Assembly (NCBI RefSeq): GCF_000296215.2
Contig: NZ_CP013949.1
Span: 372,001-436,000, forward strand
DNA: 64,000 bases
DNA from: Bradyrhizobium sp. CCGE-LA001
GTDB lineage: Bacteria; Pseudomonadota; Alphaproteobacteria; Rhizobiales; Xanthobacteraceae
Reading direction: 5' to 3'
Shown: piece after piece, positions 46,126 to 55,429 of the stretch
Numbering within the stretch: position 1 is the stretch's first letter
Layout of the letters: the number at the start of each line of letters is the position of its first letter
The notes under the pieces: model-generated
Seen by the model: the letters and a program-made list of their open reading frames with translations, nothing else
Told to the model about the DNA's origin: nothing
Databases searched by the model: none
Program-made: the position numbers and the translations under genes

Positions 46126-46626
46126 TTAGATGACTTCCGCGGTGACGCGGCCGACGCCGCGACTGGTGAGGCCGATGGCGCGGGCGGCACCCGTGGAGAG
46201 GTCGAGCACACGGCCGCGAATGAACGGGCCGCGGTCATTGATGGTGACGACGACGCTTTGGCCGCCATGGGTGACGCGCAGCTTGGTGCCGAACGGCAGC
46301 GAACGGTGCGCGGCGGTCATGGCGTTCTGGTTGAAGCGCTGGCCCGAGGCAGTCTTGCTGCCGGACTCGTTGCCATAGAAGGAGGCGACCCCGGAGAAGC
46401 TGCGGCCGGTGCCTGCGGTCGGCGTCATCGACGCATTGGCGTTACGCCAATCGGAGGTCGCGTTGGTGTCGACCTGGGCGTGGTGGCGGTGATGATGGTG
46501 GTGACGGTGATGCCTGGATTTGGCGGAAGCCTCGGTGGCAGTTCCACCGATAAGGAGAGTTGCGGCAACGAAAGCAATCGCCGTGCGGGGCCGGGTCACA
46601 GAGCCCAGCGTCTTCAAAGACAGCAT
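46126..46626 (-). CDS. RlpA-like septal ring protein (double-psi beta-barrel)
   Basis: A 166-residue secreted protein of the RlpA family, some members of which are lytic transglycosylases that cut bare glycan strands at the septum. It has a signal peptide (AIAFVAATLLIGGTATEASA), a histidine-rich stretch (KSRHHRHHHHHRHH, about residues 36-49) and the double-psi barrel with SGVASFYGNESGSKTASGQRFN, AAHRSLPFGTKLRVTHG, VVTINDRGPFIRGRVLDLS. The SPOR domain of E. coli RlpA is absent. The catalytic-type residues of the barrel (Glu or Asp near the start, His in AAHRSLP) are present. The His-run could bind metal. Its leader holds a perfect palindrome (46647-46664). Confidence 0.88.
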   Translation of the reverse strand: MLSLKTLGSVTRPRTAIAFVAATLLIGGTATEASAKSRHHRHHHHHRHHAQVDTNATSDWRNANASMTPTAGTGRSFSGVASFYGNESGSKTASGQRFNQNAMTAAHRSLPFGTKLRVTHGGQSVVVTINDRGPFIRGRVLDLSTGAARAIGLTSRGVGRVTAEVI

Positions 46627-47259
46627 TTATCAGTCCCTAGCTAGTATTGCCACATGTGTGGCAAGTGGAGCCCCCATCAGTTTGTGAGCGGGACCGCGTT
46701 TCGATTCCTAATGAGGCGTGAATTGGGCAGTAAATCTGCTCTGTGTCGCCTTGAAACATCTTGTTACCGGCAGCCGATATTCAGCGTTAAGTTCGAAATC
46801 TTCGGCTTTAACGATTTATTAACCTCACGAATACTTTCTATTATTGTAAAGCGAAGTCTTGGCGGCCGCTGTTTAGAATTGAGTAAGTATTCGATGTGTG
46901 GAACTCGCAGTGCCGGATTCACGCCTCAGCGATCCGTGTTCATGGCGGCTATGCGCTGGGGGCAGGAACGAAACGCCGCGGTGCTGACCAGGCTCTCGGC
47001 AATTCCGTGACGTGGCAGGTCCCCTCGTGTCGTCTCGAACTGCGACGAACTGGCGACAGAACCCGATGCCTTTAATTTGGCGTCATGTTGCACCTGCGCA
47101 CCCGCTATGTTAGCAAAGCCGCGATTTTAACGAGCCCGGCACCTCCCGTGCTGGCCGGAAATCGAAGTCCCGCTTGAATTCCAAGGGCTTGGATCGCTAG
47201 GCGCCGCTTCGTGGCGACGGTTTTTCCCTTGCGAGTTTGACAGCAAAAAGAGCGCGTCT
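46627..47259. other. Intergenic region upstream of the rlpA-like gene and atpH
   Basis: About 630 bases with no supported gene and locally lower GC (46780-46870 is AT-rich). It holds the perfect inverted repeat TTGCCACA-TG-TGTGGCAA at 46647-46664, just upstream of the RlpA-like gene's ribosome binding site (AGGGA). It must also hold the promoter of the atpHAGDC operon, but I cannot name a convincing -35/-10 pair. A 118-codon frame at 46654-47010 lacks a plausible protein sequence. Confidence 0.6.
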
Positions 47260-47819
47260 GTGGCTGCAGAAGATACGTCCGTTTCCGGTGTGTCCGGCCG
47301 TTATGCAACGGCCTTGTTCGAGCTGGCTCGCGACCAGAAAGTGGTCGACGAGGTCAAAGCCGATCTGGATAAATTCGATGCCTTGCTGAGCGAAAGCGCC
47401 GATCTGAAGCGCCTCGTCCGCAGCCCGGTGTTCGCCGCCGACGCCCAGTCCAAGGCGCTGACGGCCGTGCTGGACAAGGCGGGCATCGCCGGCATCTCCG
47501 CCAACTTCCTCAAAGTGCTGACCGCCAATCGCCGCTTGTTTGCGGTGGCCGACATCGTCCGCGACTACCGCATCCTCGTCGCCAAGTTCAAAGGCGAGAC
47601 GACGGCCGACGTCACGGTGGCGGAAGCGCTCTCCGACAAGAATCTCGACGCCCTCAAGGTTGCCCTGAAGTCGGTGACCGGCAAGGACGTCGCGCTGAAC
47701 GTGAAAGTCGATCCCTCGATCATCGGTGGCCTCGTCGTCAAGCTGGGCAGCCGCATGGTGGATGGTTCGCTTCGCACCAAACTCAATTCGATCAAGCACG
47801 CGATGAAAGAGGCAGGCTG

Positions 47820-47820
<1 letters not shown>
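47260..47820 (+). CDS. atpH: ATP synthase F1 delta subunit
   Basis: Links the F1 head to the peripheral stalk (OSCP role). The 186-residue protein shows VSGRYATALFELARDQKVVDEV at the start and the C-terminal FKGETTADVTVAEALSD, LKSVTGKDVALNVKVDPSIIGGLVVKLGSRMVDGS, which are delta-subunit signatures. The start is a GTG at 47260; the ribosome binding site (AAAAGAGC) is weak. First gene of atpH-atpA-atpG-atpD-atpC; the F0 genes are not in this window, as usual for alphaproteobacteria. The stop overlaps the atpA ATG by one base (TGATG). Confidence 0.96.
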
Positions 47821-49349
<1,529 letters not shown>

Positions 49350-49355
49350 GAACGC

Positions 49356-49440
49356 CGTGATGGCCGGGCTCCGCCCGGCCGTCCACGTGCGCTGCGTGAG
49401 ACGAAGACGTGGATGCCCGGGACGAGCCCGGGCATGACGA
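49356..49440. repeat. Palindromic repeat between atpA and atpG
   Basis: GGCCGGGCTCCGCCCGGCC folds on itself, and the following CGTCCACGTGCGC is repeated inverted as GACGTGGATGCCCGGGACGAGCCCGGGCATGACG. The two hairpins together take up most of the 143-base gap between the genes. Confidence 0.75.
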
Positions 49441-49492
49441 CTGAGATAGGCTAACGGCTTGATCCGAGGGATCGAACCGTCGGGGACGAAGA

Positions 49493-50365
49493 ATGGCGTC
49501 ACTTAAAGACATGCGCGTCCGCATCGCCTCCACCAAGGCGACGCAAAAGATCACCAAGGCCATGCAGATGGTCGCGGCCTCCAAGCTGCGCCGCGCGCAG
49601 ACCGCCGCGGAAGCGGCGCGTCCCTATGCCGACAAGATGACCGCGGTGATCTCCAACATCGCCAGCGCAGCCGTCGGATCGCCCGGCGCGCCGGTGCTGC
49701 TGGCCGGCACCGGCCGGGATCAGGTGCATCTGCTGCTGGTCTGCACCGGCGAGCGCGGCCTGTCCGGCGCCTTCAACTCCTCGATCGTGCGCCTGGCGCG
49801 CGAGCGCGCCCTGGCGCTGATGGCGCAGGGCAAGGAAGTGAAGTTCTTCTGCGTCGGCCGCAAGGGCTACGAGCAGCTCCGCCGCCAGTTCGACAAGCAG
49901 ATCGTCGAGCACATGGACCTGCGCAGCGTCCGCCAGCTCGGCTTCGTCAACGCCGAGGAGATCGCCAAGAAGGTTCTGGCGCGGTTCGACAACGGCGAGT
50001 TCGACATCTGCACGCTGTTCTTTGCGCGCTTCAAATCGGTGATCGCGCAGATCCCGACCGCCCAGCAGGTCATCCCGCTGGTCGTCGAAGAGGGCGGTGC
50101 CGCCAACACGACGTCTTATGAATACGAGCCGGAAGAGGACGAGATCCTCACGCGTCTTCTGCCGCGCAACCTCGCGGTCCAGATCTTCCGCGCGCTGCTC
50201 GAGAACAACGCCTCGTTCTACGGCGCACAGATGAGCGCGATGGACAACGCGACGCGCAACGCCGGTGAAATGATCCGCAAGCAGACGCTGGTCTACAACC
50301 GCACCCGTCAGGCGCAGATCACCAAGGAACTGATCGAAATCATCTCGGGTGCCGAGGCCGTCTGA
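49493..50365 (+). CDS. atpG: ATP synthase F1 gamma subunit
   Basis: Central rotor shaft of F1. The 290-residue protein starts MASLKDMRVRIASTKATQKITKAMQMVAASKLRRAQ, the universally conserved gamma N-terminal helix (shown in part), contains the GERGLSGAFNSSI loop and ends with the second long helix AMDNATRNAGEMIRKQTLVYNRTRQAQITKELIEIISGAEAV (shown in part). Length and both coiled-coil helices are normal. Third gene of the operon, with atpD 83 bases downstream. Confidence 0.97.
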   Translation: MASLKDMRVRIASTKATQKITKAMQMVAASKLRRAQTAAEAARPYADKMTAVISNIASAAVGSPGAPVLLAGTGRDQVHLLLVCTGERGLSGAFNSSIVRLARERALALMAQGKEVKFFCVGRKGYEQLRRQFDKQIVEHMDLRSVRQLGFVNAEEIAKKVLARFDNGEFDICTLFFARFKSVIAQIPTAQQVIPLVVEEGGAANTTSYEYEPEEDEILTRLLPRNLAVQIFRALLENNASFYGAQMSAMDNATRNAGEMIRKQTLVYNRTRQAQITKELIEIISGAEAV

Positions 50366-50448
50366 CCAAGGCGCTTCAACACCCATCACACGCAACATCC
50401 CGGTCAGATTGACCGTGGTCTAGAAGTTCGGATCGAAGGAGACATTCA

Positions 50449-51882
50449 ATGGCAGCCCAGGTCGGTCGCGTCACCCAGGTCATCGGCGCCGTCGTCGACG
50501 TGCAGTTCGAAGGCCACCTCCCGGCCATTCTCAATTCGCTCGAGACCAAGAACGGCGGCAACCGCCTGGTGCTCGAAGTCGCCCAGCATCTCGGCGAGTC
50601 CACGGTCCGCACCATCGCGATGGACACCACCGAGGGTCTGGTCCGCGGCCAGGAAGTGACCGACACCGGCGCTCCGATCCGCGTGCCCGTCGGTGAAGGC
50701 ACGCTCGGCCGCATCATCAACGTCATCGGCGAGCCGATCGACGAAGCCGGCCCGGTCAAATCGGACGACCTGCGCGCGATCCACCAGGAAGCGCCGACCT
50801 ACACCGACCAGTCGACCGAAGCCGAAATTCTCGTCACCGGCATCAAGGTCGTCGACCTCTTGGCTCCCTACGCCAAGGGCGGCAAGATCGGCCTGTTCGG
50901 TGGCGCCGGCGTCGGCAAGACCGTGCTGATTCAGGAGCTGATCAACAACGTCGCGAAGGCGCATGGCGGTTACTCCGTGTTCGCCGGCGTCGGCGAGCGG
51001 ACCCGCGAGGGCAACGACCTCTATCACGAGTTCATCGAGTCCAAGGTCAACGCCGATCCGCACAATCCGGATCCGAGCGTGAAGTCGAAGTGCGCGCTGG
51101 TGTTCGGCCAGATGAACGAGCCGCCGGGCGCCCGCGCCCGCGTCGCGCTCACGGGTCTGACCATCGCGGAAGACTTCCGCGACAAGGGCCAGGACGTGCT
51201 GTTCTTCGTCGACAACATCTTCCGCTTCACCCAGGCCGGCTCGGAAGTGTCGGCGCTGCTCGGCCGTATTCCTTCGGCGGTGGGTTATCAGCCGACGCTC
51301 GCCACCGACATGGGCGCGCTGCAGGAGCGCATCACCACCACGCAGAAGGGCTCGATCACCTCGGTTCAGGCGATCTACGTTCCCGCCGACGACTTGACCG
51401 ACCCGGCGCCGGCGACCTCGTTCGCGCATCTCGACGCGACCACCACGCTGTCGCGCTCGATCGCCGAAAAGGGCATCTACCCGGCGGTGGACCCGCTCGA
51501 CTCGACCTCGCGCATGCTCTCCCCGCTGGTCGTCGGTGAGGAGCACTACGCTGTCGCCCGTCAGGTCCAGCAGGTGCTGCAACGCTACAAGGCGCTCCAG
51601 GACATCATCGCCATTCTCGGCATGGACGAGCTTTCGGAAGAGGACAAGCTGACCGTGGCCCGCGCCCGCAAGGTCGAGCGCTTCATGTCGCAGCCGTTCC
51701 ACGTCGCCGAAATCTTCACGGGTTCGCCGGGCAAGTTCGTCGACCTCGCCGACACCATCAAGGGCTTCAAGGGCCTCGTGGAAGGCAAGTACGACCACCT
51801 GCCGGAAGCCGCCTTCTACATGGTCGGCACCATCGAAGAAGCCGTCGAGAAGGGCAAGAAGCTGGCTGCCGAGGCAGCCTAA
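50449..51882 (+). CDS. atpD: ATP synthase F1 beta subunit
   Basis: Catalytic subunit that makes ATP. The 477-residue protein has P-loop GGAGVGKTVLIQELI, the GERTREGNDLYHE catalytic Glu region, ALVFGQMNEPPGARARV, the DELSEED-like MDELSEEDKLTV, and SVQAIYVPADDLTDPAPAT. AAGGAGA lies 8 bases before the ATG. Followed by an unusual array of GCGAATAG-type words before atpC. Confidence 0.98.
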   Translation: MAAQVGRVTQVIGAVVDVQFEGHLPAILNSLETKNGGNRLVLEVAQHLGESTVRTIAMDTTEGLVRGQEVTDTGAPIRVPVGEGTLGRIINVIGEPIDEAGPVKSDDLRAIHQEAPTYTDQSTEAEILVTGIKVVDLLAPYAKGGKIGLFGGAGVGKTVLIQELINNVAKAHGGYSVFAGVGERTREGNDLYHEFIESKVNADPHNPDPSVKSKCALVFGQMNEPPGARARVALTGLTIAEDFRDKGQDVLFFVDNIFRFTQAGSEVSALLGRIPSAVGYQPTLATDMGALQERITTTQKGSITSVQAIYVPADDLTDPAPATSFAHLDATTTLSRSIAEKGIYPAVDPLDSTSRMLSPLVVGEEHYAVARQVQQVLQRYKALQDIIAILGMDELSEEDKLTVARARKVERFMSQPFHVAEIFTGSPGKFVDLADTIKGFKGLVEGKYDHLPEAAFYMVGTIEEAVEKGKKLAAEAA

Positions 51883-51885
51883 GCT

Positions 51886-51972
51886 GGCGAATAGCGAATA
51901 GGGAGTGGCGAATAGAATCTATTCGCCATTCGCTACTCGCCACTCGCCCGTTCGCTACTCACCATTCGCAGG
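51886..51972. repeat. Array of GCGAATAG/CTATTCGC words between atpD and atpC
   Basis: The left half repeats GGCGAATAG and GCGAATAGG three times; the right half holds ATTCGC words four times (TATTCGCC, ATTCGCTACTCGCC, GTTCGCTACTC, ATTCGC). The centre GGCGAATAGA-A-TCTATTCGCC is a perfect 10-bp inverted repeat. The whole fills the 96-base gap. Confidence 0.8.
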
Positions 51973-51978
51973 TTCTCA

Positions 51979-52386
51979 ATGGCCACCTTCCATTTCGATC
52001 TCGTCTCTCCGGAAAAGCTCGCCTTCTCGGGTGAGGTCGATCAGGTCGACATCCCCGGCGTCGAAGGCGATTTCGGCGTCCTGGCAGGGCATGCGCCGTT
52101 CGTGGCTGCGATCCGGCCCGGCATTCTCACCATCACCACCGGCGGCCGCCACGAGAAGATCATCGTGCTCGGCGGTCTCGCCGAGGTCTCCGAAAGCGGC
52201 CTGACCGTGCTCGCCGACGTCGCGACGTCGTTGGCCGAGCTCGATCGTGCGCAGTTCGCCGAGACGATCGCGGAAATGGAAGAGAATCTGAAGGAGCACG
52301 AAGGCTCCGAACTCGATCAGGCCATCGAGCGGCTCGACCACTTCAAGAGCATCCAGCATCAGCTCAACGCGACGGCTATGCACTAA
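51979..52386 (+). CDS. atpC: ATP synthase F1 epsilon subunit
   Basis: Inhibitory and coupling subunit on the central stalk. The 135-residue protein starts MATFHFDLVSPEKLAFSGEVDQVDIPGVEGDFGVLAGHAPFV, the classic epsilon beta-sandwich (shown in part), followed by GGRHEKIIVLGGLAEVSESGLTVLADVA and a C-terminal helical hairpin. Last gene of the operon; a GC-rich hairpin follows directly after the stop. The ribosome binding site has been affected by the repeat array; only GCAGG lies 9-13 bases before the ATG. Confidence 0.96.
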   Translation: MATFHFDLVSPEKLAFSGEVDQVDIPGVEGDFGVLAGHAPFVAAIRPGILTITTGGRHEKIIVLGGLAEVSESGLTVLADVATSLAELDRAQFAETIAEMEENLKEHEGSELDQAIERLDHFKSIQHQLNATAMH

Positions 52387-52410
52387 GCCCCGGGGCATCG
52401 CTCCGGGGCT
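52386..52410 (+). terminator. Hairpin terminator of the atp operon
   Basis: AGCCCCGG and CCGGGGCT form an 8-bp stem with a 9-base loop, right at the atpC stop. No strong T-run follows, so termination may need Rho. Confidence 0.55.
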
Positions 52411-52531
52411 CAAGCTCGACCCTTCCGAATGAATTCAGCGCTCGTCACGAAAGTGACGGGCGCTGAACTTTGTTGCACCGCGCTTGCGATGGCGGCATTC
52501 TGCCTCGCGGATTGTTCCGGGGCGGGCGCAG

Positions 52532-54064
52532 ATGAAACGCAAGATCGCAGCGATTTTCGCAGCCGATATTGCCGGCTATTCGAGACTGGTCGCGGAAGAC
52601 GAGGAGGAGACGCTGCGGCGTCTGGCCTCCTATCGCGAGGTCGTCGACGATTTCATCGCCAAGGCCGGCGGACGCATCTTCAACACGGCGGGTGATGCCG
52701 TGCTCGCGGAATTTCCGAGCGCGGTCGATGCGGTGCGTTGCGCGATCGACATCCAGGAAAGCCTGCGAACCCGCAACCTGGCCTATCCGCCGAGCCGGCA
52801 GATGTCGTTTCGCATCGGCATCACCATCGGCGACGTCGTCGAGCGCAACGGCGATCTCCTCGGCGACGGCGTCAACATCGCGGCGCGGCTGGAAGGGCTC
52901 GCCGAGGTCGGCGGCATCTGCGTCTCGCGCGCCGTGCACGAGCAGGTCGCCAACAAGCTCTCGGTGCAGTTCGCCGATATCGGCGCGCAGGAGGTCAAGA
53001 ACATCCCGACCCCCGTGCACGCCTACATGGTGGCGATGCGGCGCGAGGACGGCAGCTATGCCAAGCCGCAGCCGAAGAGGGCCGACGCAAAGCTCGCCGC
53101 TGCGTCGGTGTGGATGTGGCCGCTGGTGGTTGCCGTGGTGTCGATCGTCGCGATCGGCGTCAGCGGCTTTCTCTACAACACCAAGCTGAAGCAGACCGCG
53201 ACCGTTGTGGCGACACCGGCCGCAACACCGAGCGTGCCTCCGAGCCCGATGCCGACGCAAATGGCGAAGGCGCCGATGACGCCGATGGCTCCCGCGAATG
53301 CCGGCGCTGCGATGGCGCCGATGCCGGCACCGTCACAATCCGTCGCGCCGATGGCCGGCAAATTCTCGGCAGACAGCGTGCCCTTCATCAACGAGCGCGT
53401 GCGCAACTTCCTCGCCGATGATTATGCCACCTCCGGCGACTACAAGGCTTTCGCCCTCAATGTCGGCGGCTTCACCGGCTCGGCGCTGAACCAGCCGAGC
53501 GAGGACGCCGCGCGCCGCATGGCGGTCGAGCAATGCCAGAAGCGGGCCGATGCCGCCCAATCGCCGCGGCGCTGCGAGCTCTACGCAGTCGGCAACACCG
53601 TCGTCTACGCGCACGGCAAGCCGCCGATGCCGCCGCAGCCTTTCGTGCGACGCGATGCCATGACCGAGCGGCCGTTCGTGTCGAAGGACTTTCCGATGGT
53701 GCGCGATCCCCAGAAGGTCAGGCTCGAGAACATCTTCGTGCCGGCGGCGAAATCGCGCTCGGTCGCGCTTGGGCCGGGCGGCCAGTATTTCATGGTGATG
53801 GGCGCCGCATCTGCGGACGACGCGGCTCGCCGCTCTCTGGATCCTGCGGCGCCATCGCCGGCGTCGCTTGCCTTGTCGTCGCGGTCGACGACAATTTCGT
53901 CGTGCCGATCCCGACCCTGTTCAGGATCACCGGCTTCTTCAATGCCGCCGCCAACGCCTCGATCGTCGCGGATGCGCGCGCCGAGGTCATGCGCAAGCTT
54001 GGTGACGCCATGGGCTGGAATGCCGTCGCGGTCGGCACCGCAGGCCGGCCGGGCCTCGGCCTGA
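52532..54064 (+). CDS. Adenylate/guanylate cyclase domain protein (frameshifted 3' end)
   Basis: A class III nucleotide cyclase homologue. As read, 510 residues. The catalytic domain is at the N-terminus (KRKIAAIFAADIAGYSRLVAEDEE, then FNTAGDAVLAEFPS and GDLLGDGVNIAARLEG), with the metal-binding Asp in FAADIAGYS and the second Asp in GDAVLAEF. A single membrane helix follows (WMWPLVVAVVSIVAIGVSGFLY), then a Pro/Ala/Met-rich linker and a DUF4189-like or similar periplasmic domain. From about 53840 this frame turns into Ser/Pro/Arg-rich nonsense and stops at 54064; the true C-terminus continues in another frame to 54177. The start is the ATG at 52532. Product may be inactive or only truncated. 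Confidence 0.75.
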   Translation: MKRKIAAIFAADIAGYSRLVAEDEEETLRRLASYREVVDDFIAKAGGRIFNTAGDAVLAEFPSAVDAVRCAIDIQESLRTRNLAYPPSRQMSFRIGITIGDVVERNGDLLGDGVNIAARLEGLAEVGGICVSRAVHEQVANKLSVQFADIGAQEVKNIPTPVHAYMVAMRREDGSYAKPQPKRADAKLAAASVWMWPLVVAVVSIVAIGVSGFLYNTKLKQTATVVATPAATPSVPPSPMPTQMAKAPMTPMAPANAGAAMAPMPAPSQSVAPMAGKFSADSVPFINERVRNFLADDYATSGDYKAFALNVGGFTGSALNQPSEDAARRMAVEQCQKRADAAQSPRRCELYAVGNTVVYAHGKPPMPPQPFVRRDAMTERPFVSKDFPMVRDPQKVRLENIFVPAAKSRSVALGPGGQYFMVMGAASADDAARRSLDPAAPSPASLALSSRSTTISSCRSRPCSGSPASSMPPPTPRSSRMRAPRSCASLVTPWAGMPSRSAPQAGRASA

Positions 54065-54177
54065 AGGCCGCCGACGAGCAGACCGCTGTCAGCACCGCGC
54101 TCGCTGACTGCGCCAAGCGCGACAGCGATTGCCATGTCATCGCAATCGGCCCGTTCACGGTGGGCCCGATCAACTAA
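53842..54177 (+). pseudogene. Out-of-frame C-terminal part of the cyclase gene
   Basis: In the frame that starts TCC at 53842 the sequence reads SCGAIAGVACLVVAVDDNFV, ITGFFNAAANASIVADARAEV, and ends HVIAIGPFTVGPIN at a TAA at 54175-54177. This is a natural C-terminal domain (with three or four cysteines and a normal GPFTVGPIN end) matching the residues upstream, in the frame one base back from that of the main gene. A one-base deletion between about 53834 and 53842, or a sequencing error there, explains it. Confidence 0.75.
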
Positions 54178-54280
54178 GGTGCTGCCGTGCCAGTCGGCTC
54201 TCCGCCGATCTCCCCGGTCGCCAGAAATCAGCTCGATGTATCAAATACATCGCTACTGTGCATGGGGTTGTTTTGGCACT

Positions 54281-54802
54281 TCAGTTTGCGAAGGTTGCAA
54301 ACTCTCGCGCTACGGCGTGATAAACCTCACGTCGGAACGGCACGACGAGGTCGGCGACGACGTCGAGACGCTCCCAGCGCCAGGCGTCGAACTCGGCCGG
54401 CTGGCCGTTGCGCGGCGTCAGCGGATCGATCTCATCCTCCTTGCCGGTGAAGCGCAGCGCGAACCATTTTTGCCGCTGCCCGCGGAATTTCGCGAGGCGA
54501 TGGGTCTGCGGTCCGTCATAGGGCGGAAACTCGTAGGTGAACCAATCGGTCTCGCCGAGATACTCGGCGCTGACGACGCTGGTCTCTTCCCAGAGCTCGC
54601 GCATCGCCGCATCGCGCAGATTCTCGCCCTCGTCGACGCCGCCCTGCGGCATCTGCCAGTCGAGCCCCGGCAGGATGATCTCGGGACCGTCGCCCTTGAA
54701 GCGGTGGCCGATCAGAACGCGGCCGTCGGCATTGAACAGGGCGATGCCCACGTTGGGGCGATAGGGCTTTTCAGTGGTCACGCGCGGATCTCTCGTTGTC
54801 AC
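54281..54802 (-). CDS. Nudix hydrolase, RppH-type RNA pyrophosphohydrolase
   Basis: Removes pyrophosphate from the 5' end of RNA or hydrolyses dinucleoside polyphosphates. The 173-residue protein starts with a polar N-terminus, then YRPNVGIALFNADGRVLIG, the Nudix box GGVDEGENLRDAAMRELWEETSV (all key Glu residues present), WFTYEFPPY and the FRGQRQKWFALRFTG motif typical of RppH. It is one of two tandem paralogues here; the second follows in the same direction upstream at 54845-55351. The symbol rppH is not given because I cannot tell which of the two is the orthologue. Confidence 0.9.
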   Translation of the reverse strand: MTTRDPRVTTEKPYRPNVGIALFNADGRVLIGHRFKGDGPEIILPGLDWQMPQGGVDEGENLRDAAMRELWEETSVVSAEYLGETDWFTYEFPPYDGPQTHRLAKFRGQRQKWFALRFTGKEDEIDPLTPRNGQPAEFDAWRWERLDVVADLVVPFRREVYHAVAREFATFAN

Positions 54803-54844
54803 TCCGGCGATGCCTTAGCACCGAACCCGGGATGACAACTTGAT

Positions 54845-55351
54845 TTACTGGTCCGCGAGCGGCGAAAATTCCTTCACGACACGCTCATAGACCGGACGCT
54901 TGAACGGGATGATCAATCCCGGGAGGTTCTTCATCGGCTCCCAGCGCCAGCTGATGAATTCGGCCTTGTGGCCGCCGCCGCCCGGCTTCTCGACATTGAT
55001 CTCACCGTCCTTGCCAGTGAAGCGCACCGCGTACCATTTCTGGCGCTGGCCGCGATAGCGGCCCTTCCAGGCACGCCCGGCAACCGTGCGGGGAATGTCG
55101 TAAGTGAGCCAGTCCGGGACCTCGCCGAGCCGTTCGACCGAGCGCACGCTGGTTTCCTCATAGAGCTCGCGCTTTGCGGCGTCCCAGGTGTCCTCGCCAG
55201 GATCGACGCCGCCCTGCGGCATCTGCCAGACATGGGTGTCGTCGACATGCTCGATGCCGCCGGCGCGGCGGCCGATGAACACCAGTCCGTCCTTGTTGAT
55301 CAGCATCACACCGACGCAGGTCCGGTAGGGCAGATCCTCGTAACGTGCCAT
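54845..55351 (-). CDS. Nudix hydrolase, RppH-type (second paralogue)
   Basis: A 168-residue relative of the gene next to it. From the ATG at 55351 (GAGGGG upstream) it reads ARYEDLPYRTCVGVMLINKDGLVFIGRRAGG, with Nudix box GGVDPGEDTWDAAKRELYEETSV and the RppH motifs WLTYDIPRTV and YRGQRQKWYAVRFTGKDGEINV. YRTCVGVMLI is the most common start of alphaproteobacterial RppH, so this copy may be the classical one. Both copies keep the catalytic Glu residues. It is 42 bases upstream of the other copy, so both could share a promoter. The frame is open to 55420, but the extra part has no family match. Confidence 0.9.
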   Translation of the reverse strand: MARYEDLPYRTCVGVMLINKDGLVFIGRRAGGIEHVDDTHVWQMPQGGVDPGEDTWDAAKRELYEETSVRSVERLGEVPDWLTYDIPRTVAGRAWKGRYRGQRQKWYAVRFTGKDGEINVEKPGGGGHKAEFISWRWEPMKNLPGLIIPFKRPVYERVVKEFSPLADQ

Positions 55352-55429
55352 TCCGCCAGACCCCTCGCATGCTGTTCTCGGTCGGCGGATGCGGCCCCGC
55401 GGGGATCCGTGCCGTACCAATTCGTTGAT

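Noticed and set aside
46654..47010. 118-codon frame in the gap before atpH
   Set aside because: Sequence has no domain, no ribosome binding site and begins inside the palindrome of the rlpA leader; treated as non-coding.
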